Part shown: positions 23,788 to 32,149 of the stretch, one piece after another
Position numbering within the stretch: the first letter of the stretch is position 1
Layout of the letters: each line of letters opens with the position of its first letter
From: Deltaproteobacteria bacterium
GTDB lineage: Bacteria > Myxococcota > SpSt-1050 > JACRCP01
DNA length: 34,279 bases
Assembly: GCA_016218965.1 (NCBI GenBank)
Contig: JACRCP010000132.1
Location: 1-34,279 of the forward strand
Direction: 5' to 3'
Notes under the pieces: generated by a model
Database searches by the model: none
Seen by the model: only the letters and a program-made list of their open reading frames with translations
Told to the model about the DNA's origin: nothing
Translations under genes and position numbers: made by a program

Positions 23788-25665
23788 CTACGGCTTCGGC
23801 GGCGAGCAGTAACCCGCCGCGTCACAGACCGTGTCCGCGGGGCAGTCCATCAGGTCCGGGCACCCGCGAGGGAGGCAGCAATAGCCGCCGTAGGCGCAGT
23901 TCAGGTAAACGGGATCCGTTGGGTGCTGGTAGGTGCCAATGCACTGGGCCTCGATGGTGCAGTACCCGCCGGCCGCCTCGCAGGGCGTGTCGGCGCCCAG
24001 ACACGACCCCTCGACGCACCACAGCTTGTTCTGCGCCCCGCCGCAGTCATCGTGGGCCCGGCACGGCACGCCTCCGATGCAGCAGCCCTCGGCGCACTGG
24101 TAGAAGTCGTCCGTGTTGACGTGACCGCCGACCCTCCCGTCGCAAACTGAGGTGTCGCATGTGCCCCCGACCTCCTCACAGAAGGTCTTGCCGGGCTCCG
24201 TGACGCAGTCGCCATTGACGCATATCTGCCCGGAGAAACAATCGGAGTCCGAGCCGCACGCTGGGCAACACGCGCTCAACGCCTCGGCACAGGTGTGCGT
24301 CGAGTAGTCCGGCGCCTGGGCGCAGGCGCTGGGGACAACGCCGCAGCCGCATTTCCAACTGTCGAAGAACCGCGAGCAGGAGTTGTCAGCGCCGCTCCTG
24401 CACCCTTCTTCGCACGCGTTCAGTCCGCCGATATTGACGCAGACTTGGCCGGCCGCACAGTCGGAGTCGGCCGCGCACTCCCCGGTCCCGCCGTCGCCCG
24501 CGTCGCCCGCGTCCGTCCCGCCGTCCTGCGGTTCGGAGACGCACACGCCGTTTTGGCACACCTGTCCCGCGGCGCAGTCGAGGTCCGAACGGCACTCTCC
24601 GCCGGTTGTGCAGAAGCCGTCGAGGCAGACCTGCCCGGCCGTGCAGTCGGAGTCCGATCGGCATTCCCCCGTCCCGCCGTCGCCCGCGTCCGTGCCGCCG
24701 TCGAGGTCGCCCTGGCAGGTGCCGTATCTGCCGTCACGGAGCTCGCATGGCGCATCGGCCGGGCAGCCGGCGTTCTCGCAGCAGAAGACGACCCCAATGT
24801 CGCCCGCATCAATCACTATGCAGGTTCCATCAACACAATCCCACCCTTGCTGGCAGTCACAAAGGTGCGTGCACTCGGCAACCGCGACGCAAGAGCCGTT
24901 CTGGCACTTTTCTCCGGCGGCGCAATCGGAGTCCGTCACACACCCCGTCAGGCAACACACCGTCCCTGTGGGCGTGCACTCGTAGCCCTCCGCGTGCTTC
25001 CCGCTGGGGCAGCTTCCCGTCGCGCATGTCCCGCCCATGTTCTCACACGGGTTCTTTGGAATATCCTGGCAGAGGTTCTGCCGGCAGACCTGACCGGCCC
25101 CGCAATCCTCGTCCCCTGCACATTCGGCGCACTTCCCGTTCACGCACAGCGGCAGGCAGTTCCCGGCGTTGATGCACTCCTGCGAGACGCAATCGCTGTC
25201 TGTCCTGCATTCCTGCCCGCCAATGATCCCGTAAGGCGTAAAGTGGTCCGTCTCGCCGATCACGTGCTTCGACGACGTATCGACCGAACTGACGGCCACG
25301 GCCTCCCACTTGCCGCCCGCGACGGTCCCGAGCTTGAAGAAGGACTCGGAGTACCCGGACTGGATGTCGCCGGAATTGTAGGCGATTGTGATCGTCACCG
25401 GCTTCAGGAACTTGAGTCCGTCGGGCTTGAAATCAAACGCCTTTCCGATGTTCCCCGAAGGGACCTCGGACGTCTCGACAATTTCAATCGTGACATCCTT
25501 GTCGAGCGCCCCGGCCGGGACCTCCAGCATCGCCTCGTTGTTCTCGGTGCTGACGGTGCCCCCTTCGGGGCCGACCGTGTCTGCGCCGGTGCCATTGCTT
25601 CCCACGTCGCATCCAAGGGACGCCGCCGACCAGGCCACCAGCACGATCCACATCAACTTCCTCAT
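23788..25665 (-). CDS. ZU5-like, cysteine-rich lipoprotein (copy 1)
   Basis: Exported protein of 625 aa, function unknown. ATG 25665 has AGGAGG 5 bases upstream, better than GTG 25668. The signal peptide ends SLGC. Residues of about 30-148 form a ZU5-like beta domain (VGPEGGTVSTENNEAMLEVP, GALDKDVTIEIV, KFLKPVTITIAY) that ends in GETDHFTPYG. The HFT at 141-143 sits where the HFS of ZU5-UPA proteins lies. The rest is a series of CxxDSDCxxGQxCxNGxC units with D/A/G spacers, and a closing cysteine module (CCIGGVPCRAHDDCGGAQ, CEAAGGYC, GGYCCLPRGCPDLMDC). It is a close paralogue of the gene at 25711 and lies 45 bases after it. Confidence 0.78.
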   Translation of the reverse strand: MRKLMWIVLVAWSAASLGCDVGSNGTGADTVGPEGGTVSTENNEAMLEVPAGALDKDVTIEIVETSEVPSGNIGKAFDFKPDGLKFLKPVTITIAYNSGDIQSGYSESFFKLGTVAGGKWEAVAVSSVDTSSKHVIGETDHFTPYGIIGGQECRTDSDCVSQECINAGNCLPLCVNGKCAECAGDEDCGAGQVCRQNLCQDIPKNPCENMGGTCATGSCPSGKHAEGYECTPTGTVCCLTGCVTDSDCAAGEKCQNGSCVAVAECTHLCDCQQGWDCVDGTCIVIDAGDIGVVFCCENAGCPADAPCELRDGRYGTCQGDLDGGTDAGDGGTGECRSDSDCTAGQVCLDGFCTTGGECRSDLDCAAGQVCQNGVCVSEPQDGGTDAGDAGDGGTGECAADSDCAAGQVCVNIGGLNACEEGCRSGADNSCSRFFDSWKCGCGVVPSACAQAPDYSTHTCAEALSACCPACGSDSDCFSGQICVNGDCVTEPGKTFCEEVGGTCDTSVCDGRVGGHVNTDDFYQCAEGCCIGGVPCRAHDDCGGAQNKLWCVEGSCLGADTPCEAAGGYCTIEAQCIGTYQHPTDPVYLNCAYGGYCCLPRGCPDLMDCPADTVCDAAGYCSPPKP

Positions 25666-25710
25666 CACACCCTCCTTCCATCAGTGTCCGGTGATCGAAA
25701 CCTTCTTCGG

Positions 25711-27336
25711 TCAAATCGGCGTGCAGGAACCGCCGGACCCGGCGGGTTCCGTGCACACCATGTCGGGCTGGCAATCCATGAGGTCGGGACAGCCGCGCGG
25801 CAGGCAGCAATACCCGCCGAAGGCGCAGTTCAAGTAGTCCTGGTCTATCGCCTGCCTGTACGTGCCGGCACATTGAGGGTCGAGCTGGCAGACCCCTCCC
25901 GCCGCCTCGCAGGGAGTGTCGGCGTTCAGGCACGACCCCTCGACGCACCACAGCTTGCTCTGCGCCCCGCCGCAGTCGTCGTGGGTCCGGCACGGCACAC
26001 CGCCGATGCAGCAGCCCAGGGGGCACTCAAAGAAGTCGTCGTCGTTGACGTGGCCGCCGATTTGGCATTCGCCGGGATCGCTTACTATGCAGAAGCCGCC
26101 GGACTCCTCGCAGAAACTCGTGCCGCCATCGCCCGTGTCGCCGGCGTCCGTCCCGCCGTCCGCAGGCTCCGGGACACACGTGCCGTTTGAGCACACCTGC
26201 CCGGCGGCGCAGTCGGAGTCGGATTGGCAGCCCGGGCCTCCCCTGTCCCCGGCGTCTCCCGCGTCACTGGCATCCGTACCGCCGTCGAGATCACCCGGGC
26301 AGCATTCGTCTAGGGCCTCGGCACACGTGTGCGTTTGGGCCTCCGGCGCCTGGGCGCATGCCCTGGGCACGACCCCGCAGCCGCAGTCCCACTTGTCGAA
26401 GAACCGCGAACACTTCTGGTCGCCGCTCCTGCACCCCTCGACGCAGATATTCACGCCGCCGGCGTTGTGGCAGACCTGCCCCGCCGCGCAATCGGAGTCG
26501 GCGGCGCACTCGCCGGTCCCGCCGTCACCGGCATCACCCGCATCGCCGGCGTCGGTGCCGCCGTCGGCCGGTTCCAGGACGCAGGCGCCGTTTGAGCACA
26601 CCTGCCCGGCCGCGCAGTCCGCATCGGCCTTGCACCCGGCAAGGCAGCAGACTGTTCCCGAAGGCGTGCACTCGTAGCCTTCGGAGTGCTTCCCCTTGGG
26701 GCAGGCCCCCGAAACGCACGTCCCGCCCATGTTCTCGCAGGGATTCTTGGGGACGGACTCGCAAAGGTTGCTCCGGCAGACCTTCCCCGCCGCGCAGTCC
26801 TCGTCCTTTGTGCACTCCACGCACTTCCCGTTTATGCACAGCATCATCCCCGGAACGCAGTCGGAATCGGACCGGCACTCCTGCGTGGAAACGACGCCGT
26901 ACGGCGTGAAGTGGTCCGTCTCGCCGGTCACGTGCCGTGCCGCGGTGTCAACGGAACTCACCGTAAGGGCCTCCCACTTCCCGCCCGAGACCGTCCCGAG
27001 CCGCAAGAACGATTCCGGGGACCCGGACGGGACATCGCCCGCCTTGTATGAAATGGTGATTGTAACGGGTTTCAGAAACTTTAGGCCGTCCGGTTTGAAA
27101 TCGAACGCCTTCCCTACGTTCCCCGGCGGCACGCCGGCCGCCTCGACAATCTCGATCGTGACCGTCCTGTCCAGCGCCCCCTCGGGGACCTCCAGCATCG
27201 CCTCGTTGTTCTCGGTCGAAACGGTCCCTCCCTCGGGACCGATGTCCCGTGTACTGAAGACGTTCGAAAGCTTCCCGCACGACAGCGCCAGTATGACGGC
27301 CGCCGCGGCCAGGAAGGTTTTCGTTGCCATTCTCAT
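25711..27336 (-). CDS. ZU5-like, cysteine-rich lipoprotein (copy 2)
   Basis: Exported protein of 541 aa, paralogous to 23788-25665 over its whole length. ATG 27336 is chosen for the AAAGGGG 8 bases upstream; ATG 27330 is the alternative. Signal peptide with Cys20 (ALSC), a weaker lipobox. ZU5-like domain at about 32-148 (IGPEGGTVSTENNEAMLEVP, KFLKPVTITISY), again ending in GETDHFTPYG (HFT at 142-144). It has fewer CxxDSDCxxGQxC units than copy 1 and different spacer lengths, but the same closing module (CCIGGVPCRTHDDCGGAQ, GGYCCLPRGCPDLMDC). It begins 84 bases after the caspase-like gene with no terminator between, so it is probably transcribed with the sigma factor operon. Confidence 0.78.
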   Translation of the reverse strand: MRMATKTFLAAAAVILALSCGKLSNVFSTRDIGPEGGTVSTENNEAMLEVPEGALDRTVTIEIVEAAGVPPGNVGKAFDFKPDGLKFLKPVTITISYKAGDVPSGSPESFLRLGTVSGGKWEALTVSSVDTAARHVTGETDHFTPYGVVSTQECRSDSDCVPGMMLCINGKCVECTKDEDCAAGKVCRSNLCESVPKNPCENMGGTCVSGACPKGKHSEGYECTPSGTVCCLAGCKADADCAAGQVCSNGACVLEPADGGTDAGDAGDAGDGGTGECAADSDCAAGQVCHNAGGVNICVEGCRSGDQKCSRFFDKWDCGCGVVPRACAQAPEAQTHTCAEALDECCPGDLDGGTDASDAGDAGDRGGPGCQSDSDCAAGQVCSNGTCVPEPADGGTDAGDTGDGGTSFCEESGGFCIVSDPGECQIGGHVNDDDFFECPLGCCIGGVPCRTHDDCGGAQSKLWCVEGSCLNADTPCEAAGGVCQLDPQCAGTYRQAIDQDYLNCAFGGYCCLPRGCPDLMDCQPDMVCTEPAGSGGSCTPI

Positions 27337-27420
27337 CACTCGTCCCCTTTGTCGCTGCACCTGCATATTGGACAATGGAACCGGCAATATTTGGGAAGTC
27401 CCCACGTTTGCGCCTCCTGC

Positions 27421-29043
27421 CTAAAAGACGTACCCCACCCCCAGAAACGGCTCCACGGTCCCGAGGTTTTTGACGTCCTGGTCCAGTTTTACGTAGATGT
27501 AGTTGATGTTCACCTCCAGGCGCACCGAGAGGGAATACTCTGCAAGAACGCAGCCCGCCCCGGCCTGGACACCCGGGTAAACGACAAAAAACTGCTCGCT
27601 GCGCTCCTTAAAGCTCCTGTGTATCAGAAGCGAGCTCAGCCTGGGGCCGGCAAAGCCCCTAAACGGCCCCGCGGCCAGGTTGAAAGGCATCGTAAGGCCC
27701 GCGACGGTTTCGGTAAGCGTCATCGGCATCCTGAAACCGCGCCCGCCCGCGTCGGCAAGCAAGAGCGCCTGTTCGCGGGAGGCGACGCCTATGTCAAGAC
27801 GAAGGTCCGCGCTCTCAAACGGAAAGCCGCCCGCCGAAACCGCAAGGCCGAAGACGGGCAGGGGCGAGGCGATCTCGTCCCGTGATCTGGCCGAGAGGAA
27901 CGCCTGCATCCCGACCCTCCCCTCGGCCGACCACACGGGGCCTTTGGGCGGCCCCTTGGTGAAGTCCTCGGAGATGGACATCCTGCTCATCGCGGCCTCG
28001 TTGACCCTCTGCGACTCCCCGGCCGAAAGCGCCACCTTCCCGATGAGGACGAAGTCCTTTTCCTTCTTCTTGACGACGTATCGGCCGGGCGGGAGGGAGA
28101 GTTTCCTGGCGCTCCCGCCCTCCTTCTCGACCTCGGCCAACACGGCGAGCGTTCCGGCGCGGTATACGAGAAAACGCCCATCGAGGCCGGCGGGGAAGAC
28201 CAGCGTGGATTCGGCCTTCTGCGGCTCGGTAAGAACGACCTCCCCGGCGCCCTTGAGCCGGTAGTCATACGAAGGGTGCTGGGAGGCGGTGCTCAAAACG
28301 GTCCGGTTGTAGGCATACTGGTACGCCTCCGAGAGCGAGACGCGGCCGTCCCCCGACAGGTCCGCGTCACCGCGGAGCGCGCTCACGAGATAGTGCGTGA
28401 AGAACGACCCCTTAAGCTCGTCGGACTCAAGCGCCTTTTCCTCGCCGCGGGACGAGGTGATGAGGACCTCCCCCTCCTGCGTCGGGGCGGCATCGAGGGT
28501 GACGGTGAAGTCCGGCCCCCCCTTCCCGCCCTTCATCCTGGTCAGCATCCCGCTGTTGCAGGCGTCTATTATGCCGATCCTGACGGCCGCCCCGGACCGC
28601 GCGAGGATCTCCTTTAACTCGGCGTTGGCAAGTCGGCTCTTGCCGAGTTTCAGGCCGTTCTCGTCGGCGTGGCCCGAATAGTAGAAGAAAAAGACGCTCC
28701 GTTCCCCGCGGGTTTCACGGACCTCGGCGGCCATCTTCCCGGCGGCCTCCCTGACGGCCTCGGCGTCACCCCCGAGGAGCGAGCGGACGCGTGAACGGTC
28801 GAATCCCCCGAGCTCGACCAAAACGTCGAGCATCTTCTTCGCGTCGTCCTCCGCGAACCTCAGGTCCTTCTCGAACCTGCCCCCGGAGTTGTTGCCGACG
28901 ACGAGGGCAAACCGCGCTTCGCCGGCCACGGCCGGGGCAGAAAGCGAAAGCACCGAACAAAAGGCCGCAAGGCCCGCCGCCCACCTTGAAGGGGGTTTCA
29001 ATTTCCCCTGCTTGACGACCCGTTTTTTGATGCGGTTGTCCAT
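27421..29043 (-). CDS. exported caspase-like (peptidase C14) protein with predicted C-terminal beta-barrel
   Basis: Predicted periplasmic or outer-membrane cysteine protease, 540 aa. A basic N-terminal stretch precedes a signal peptide ending SAPAVAGEA at about 42. The caspase/metacaspase fold covers about 44-275: FALVVGNN, catalytic His125 in FYYSGHADENG, catalytic Cys162 in GIIDACNSG, and ITSSRGEEKALE. A calcium-loop-like DADLSGDGRVSLSE follows (about 227-240). A PEGA-like beta segment (SLPPGRYVVKKKEKDF) leads into about 200 residues of alternating hydrophobic strands that end in FLGVGYVF, a C-terminal Phe typical of outer-membrane barrels. It follows the anti-sigma gene by 43 bases. Both catalytic residues are intact. 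The barrel is inferred from pattern only. Confidence 0.83.
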   Translation of the reverse strand: MDNRIKKRVVKQGKLKPPSRWAAGLAAFCSVLSLSAPAVAGEARFALVVGNNSGGRFEKDLRFAEDDAKKMLDVLVELGGFDRSRVRSLLGGDAEAVREAAGKMAAEVRETRGERSVFFFYYSGHADENGLKLGKSRLANAELKEILARSGAAVRIGIIDACNSGMLTRMKGGKGGPDFTVTLDAAPTQEGEVLITSSRGEEKALESDELKGSFFTHYLVSALRGDADLSGDGRVSLSEAYQYAYNRTVLSTASQHPSYDYRLKGAGEVVLTEPQKAESTLVFPAGLDGRFLVYRAGTLAVLAEVEKEGGSARKLSLPPGRYVVKKKEKDFVLIGKVALSAGESQRVNEAAMSRMSISEDFTKGPPKGPVWSAEGRVGMQAFLSARSRDEIASPLPVFGLAVSAGGFPFESADLRLDIGVASREQALLLADAGGRGFRMPMTLTETVAGLTMPFNLAAGPFRGFAGPRLSSLLIHRSFKERSEQFFVVYPGVQAGAGCVLAEYSLSVRLEVNINYIYVKLDQDVKNLGTVEPFLGVGYVF

Positions 29044-29086
29044 GTCGGTCGGAAATCCAGCACCCTCCGGTGGGCGGCGCCGCGTG

Positions 29087-29866
29087 TCACTCCTTTCGGA
29101 TCAGGACGGAAGCCTGCGGAAGATCGAGCGGGAGCGCTTCCGTGTGTTCGAGGTCGAGCGTCCCGCCGGCCCTTGGAAGTCTTGCGGCCGCGGCCGAAAC
29201 CTCCGCAAAGCGGAGCGGGGCATCCGAGAAGACGGCGAACACCCGTTCCCTTCCTTTGAAGTCGTCGAGCGTGATGCTTCCCGGCAGAACGGTTTCGCGA
29301 TCCGTCTCATGAATGATGCCGTCCCCTTCCTTGGGATAGTACAGTGCAAGGCCCCCGCCTTCCTCGATGTTCACCACCATGACGTATCTATGCCCGCCCG
29401 GTTGAACGGCGAACTTGATCGTGTCGCCGGCTTTGAGCGCCTCGCCTGGAATTCCCGGCCTTGCGCCGCCCTCGGTCTTTTCAAATAACCTGAGCGAAAC
29501 GCCGCCTTTGGGACGAACGGCTCCGGGCCGCTCCTTTTCATACAAAAGAACAGGAACAGCGACCAGGATCGCCGACAGGGCCGCGACGGGGATCAGCACC
29601 GCCGGCCTTCCGAGCCACGATGCAAGCCTCTCAAACAGACCAACGGGCGCTTGTCTCCGGCGGATGAGGCCGGCGTCGGGCCTCCAGCCGCCGACGGACC
29701 CCTCCATTCGTTCGAGCATCGCGGCACAATGCGGGCAGTCGCGCAGGTGCGTTTCGGCCGCGGCATTCTTGTCGCCGGACAGCCCGCCGCACAGGAACAT
29801 CTCGGCGGCAAGCTCGCTTAGACAACCGTCTGGGCGCCGGTTGAGCATGTTTTCAATCTTGCCCAT
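29087..29866 (-). CDS. zinc-finger anti-sigma factor with DUF4384-like sensor domain
   Basis: Membrane-bound anti-sigma factor that would hold the adjacent ECF sigma factor inactive. ATG 29866 is taken as the start (AGGAGG lies 10 bases upstream; TTG 29872 is closer, so either may be used). The 259-aa product has the HxxxCxxC zinc motif (His40, Cys44, Cys47 in THLRDCPHC), one membrane helix at about 88-108, and an extracytoplasmic beta domain (GDTIKFAVQPGGHRYVMVVN, then LYYPKEGDG and a strand with KGRERVFAVFSDAP) that matches DUF4384-type domains, which also occur beside caspase-like proteins. It overlaps the end of the sigma gene by about 14 bases, so the two are translationally coupled. Confidence 0.84.
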   Translation of the reverse strand: MGKIENMLNRRPDGCLSELAAEMFLCGGLSGDKNAAAETHLRDCPHCAAMLERMEGSVGGWRPDAGLIRRRQAPVGLFERLASWLGRPAVLIPVAALSAILVAVPVLLYEKERPGAVRPKGGVSLRLFEKTEGGARPGIPGEALKAGDTIKFAVQPGGHRYVMVVNIEEGGGLALYYPKEGDGIIHETDRETVLPGSITLDDFKGRERVFAVFSDAPLRFAEVSAAAARLPRAGGTLDLEHTEALPLDLPQASVLIRKE

Positions 29867-30338
29867 CTGCAAGAAGCCTCCTGCACGTTTCCTCGAACGC
29901 CTTGAGTTTTTTTCCCACCGTTTTTCGCGACAGCGACATGGCCTCGGCTATCTCGTCCTGCGTCATTGAGTCCAGGAAGTAGTAGAGGCCGATCTCCCCG
30001 GTCTCGGCGTCCACTCCCTTCAGAATGCCGTGGAACAGGGCAGCCTGCTCTGCGTCGAACCACGGCTCCGGCAGGTTAAGATATGTCCAGCTCGATCCGC
30101 GCCTTGCGTCGAACTCCCGCTTTTTTAGCAGGTTCAGGCAGTGGTTGGTGGCAATCCGGTAAAGCCACGTCCCGACCCCGCTCTCCCCTTTGAAAGACGA
30201 CATGCCGTCCCAGGCGCGCACGAAAACCTCCTGCGCGGCGTCCTCGGCGTCGTGGCGGTTCCCGAGGATCTTCAGGCATCGCCTGAACACCAGCGGGCCG
30301 AACCTTTCGATCAGGACGCCGAGCTCCTCGCTCTCCAT
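29853..30338 (-). CDS. ECF-type RNA polymerase sigma factor
   Basis: Extracytoplasmic-function sigma factor of 161 aa that redirects RNA polymerase to its own promoters. Region 2 is clear (GNRHDAEDAAQEVFVRAWD, then GVGTWLYRIATNHCLNLLKK). Region 4 contains FLDSMTQDEIAEAMSLSRKT and a final basic helix, KKLKAFEETCRRLL. The linker between them has no extra domain. ATG 30338; GGGGA 9-13 bases upstream is a weak ribosome site. It is the first gene of the run to 23788. No upstream autoregulatory promoter could be recognised with confidence in 30339-30463. Confidence 0.88.
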   Translation of the reverse strand: MESEELGVLIERFGPLVFRRCLKILGNRHDAEDAAQEVFVRAWDGMSSFKGESGVGTWLYRIATNHCLNLLKKREFDARRGSSWTYLNLPEPWFDAEQAALFHGILKGVDAETGEIGLYYFLDSMTQDEIAEAMSLSRKTVGKKLKAFEETCRRLLADGQD

Positions 30339-30463
30339 CTTTTCGGTCCCCGATCGTTAGACAATCCGGCCGGGCGCCTTTGGGAACATCCGCCCCGGCA
30401 GGCAGGGGATGACCTGCTTTTTCTACCGCCTCTCGCCGGCGGTGTGCCGAAGGCCATCAGCCT

Positions 30464-30904
30464 TCAGGTCACGGCGGGGCCGGGCTGGCCGGCCTCGGCA
30501 AAGGCAAACTCGCGAAGTCGGCGCAGAGGGTCCAGCCCTGACGTGAAAGCGTCATACAACCGTTGAAGATCCAGGTGGGTGTAAAGGTGAACAAGGGCAT
30601 TGCGCAACCCGGCCCAACCCGACAGTTCCTTCGCCAGATCCGCGGGAAAAATTCCGGCACGTGCAAGGATGTCGAATGCTTCCCGATACGTCTGTGCGGG
30701 TCCCAGCCCCCGATCGGCCACCAGAACCTCGGCGATGTCGATCGCGGATTGCGCGGCCACAAGCAGGGCGTGGCACACCATCCGGTACTTGTTGCGGTCC
30801 CTGACGAACTCGTCAAAGCCGACACTGCCGGCGTATCGCTCAAGGTCCAGAAGCGCCTCGTCCAGCGCCTTGAGAAGAACCGCCAGCTTTTCCCGTTTGC
30901 TCAT
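30464..30904 (-). CDS. hepT: HepT-like HEPN ribonuclease toxin
   Basis: HEPN-domain RNase of a HepT/MntA toxin-antitoxin module. The 146-aa product is all-helical and carries the catalytic RxxxxHxY motif as RNALVHLY (Arg101, His106, Tyr108). Known HepT toxins cut RNA as dimers and are silenced when MntA adds AMP to the Tyr of this motif. ATG 30904 overlaps the stop of the upstream gene as ATGA, the standard coupling for this pair. Later in-frame starts would remove the first helix. No terminator was found in the 125 bases between it and the sigma gene: a 6-bp hairpin at 30449-30465 lacks a T tract. Confidence 0.85.
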   Translation of the reverse strand: MSKREKLAVLLKALDEALLDLERYAGSVGFDEFVRDRNKYRMVCHALLVAAQSAIDIAEVLVADRGLGPAQTYREAFDILARAGIFPADLAKELSGWAGLRNALVHLYTHLDLQRLYDAFTSGLDPLRRLREFAFAEAGQPGPAVT

Positions 30905-31398
30905 CCCGTCTTCCTGCGCAGAAAGGCCTCGACCAGACGGTCGTGGAACGGCCTGAAGTCGTGCCATTCGCTCGCCCACTCGGCCTCGGTCACGACCCGG
31001 TCGTCGTCCGATCGGAAGAACACCAGGCGGCCCCGCGACAGGAGATCAAAACGGAAGGCCGGCCCGGCGCCGTTGACCGGTCGCACGTCCAGCGGCAGCG
31101 AAGCCACACGTCGTTGTTCGATGTGCCACGCCAGCCGTTCACAGACGCCAAAGGCCTTTGTGGCGGCGCTAGCCGAAGAGTCCGCAAGATACACACCGAC
31201 GTCAAGATCGGCCGCCGGTTCTCCCCGGATCGCGGACCCGTGGAGATACGCCAGGATCACGTCGGGTTCCCCCGCGCATGCCTCGGCCACTGCGCGGCCC
31301 ACCGCGGAGATCTCGTCGGGAGAAACCACCATCCGGCGCCGAAACAACCCCGCCGCCGGAGTCCCCGTCGCCGCTTCCCCTGTGTCCGATGCGCCCAT
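30901..31398 (-). CDS. mntA: MntA-like minimal nucleotidyltransferase antitoxin
   Basis: Antitoxin partner of HepT: a small nucleotidyltransferase that AMPylates the toxin. The catalytic signature is intact: LHGSAIRGEPAADLDVGVYL, with Gly54-Ser55 and metal-binding Asp64 and Asp66, plus Asp104 in LPLDV. Start uncertain. ATG 31398 gives 165 aa but has no good Shine-Dalgarno. ATG 31332 would give 143 aa and still keep the whole domain. The open frame extends further upstream without plausible protein sequence. Its last bases overlap the hepT start. Confidence 0.8.
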   Translation of the reverse strand: MGASDTGEAATGTPAAGLFRRRMVVSPDEISAVGRAVAEACAGEPDVILAYLHGSAIRGEPAADLDVGVYLADSSASAATKAFGVCERLAWHIEQRRVASLPLDVRPVNGAGPAFRFDLLSRGRLVFFRSDDDRVVTEAEWASEWHDFRPFHDRLVEAFLRRKTG

Positions 31399-31676
31399 GA
31401 ACCCACGGTAGCCGAACGCATACGCCGCGTCAAGAACGCGGCCAACAGAACGCGGCCTGTTTTTCCGATTCGCCTGTACCGCCGCGGGGCGCGTTGGGGT
31501 ATACTCGGGGCCCATGGAAGGCCGGCCGATGACAGACCCCGTTCTGCAAGTCGTCCCGCTCAAAAGAAACCTCCGACCCCCGCGATGAAGAAAAGACGAT
31601 TGCCCCCGTGCGGCGCGAGCTGTCGTTGTAGAAGTATCGCTCGCGGTCGAAGGGGAATTTCCTCGGCGCTGGCTTC

Positions 31677-32120
31677 ACCTGACCGGCAGTCGACGGGAGA
31701 ATGATGCCATCGCGGCTGGAGGAAAGCGCATACTTCCCGGAGGCGGAGTAGGCTACCGAACGGATGTAGCCGGTGTGACCTGTCAACACTCGCTCGGCCT
31801 TTCCCGAAATCAGGTTCCACGACCTGATCGAGTAGTCGGCATTGGCGGCGAGGGCGAATCGACTATTTGGCGAGATCGCAACGGCTGCTGCGATGCAAGG
31901 CCCCTGTGTCCATGGTCCCAGATGTTAATCTCCCCATTCACGGCGCCGGACAGAATACGCCTTTCATCCGGCGAGAAGGCCGAACAGGAAATGGCCCTGA
32001 CCGACGAAGGCGCGGACCGCACGGGTCTGACTGTCCCAGAGCTTGACCCCTCTCGCGTCGAGGAGCACGCGCTGGCCGACTGGCGAAAACCCGCAGTACT
32101 TGCCGAACCGCTTGCAATGG
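31677..32120 (-). pseudogene. decayed WD40-repeat protein gene
   Basis: Three consecutive reading frames on the minus strand encode WD40 blades. Near 32095-32010: FSPVGQRVLLDARGVKLWD. Near 31990-31915: ISCSAFSPDERRILSGAVNG, then INIWD. Near 31890-31690: AISPNSRFALAANADYSIRS, W, then GKAERVLTGHTGYIRSVAYS and GKYALSSSRDG. Each is a recognisable GH...V.FSPDG...S.D..I..W unit, but they are separated by frameshifts (about 32005 and 31905) and there is no start or end. In this group such blades often form the C-terminus of a Ser/Thr kinase or a caspase-domain protein; the N-terminal part is gone. The 280 bases between it and the mntA start hold nothing else recognised. Confidence 0.65.
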
Positions 32121-32149
32121 GGCGGGCTCTGTGGTGTATAGCTTTTCAG

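Noticed and set aside
30449..30465. GAAGGC/GCCTTC hairpin after hepT as a terminator
   Set aside because: The stem is 6 bp and no T tract follows on the minus strand.
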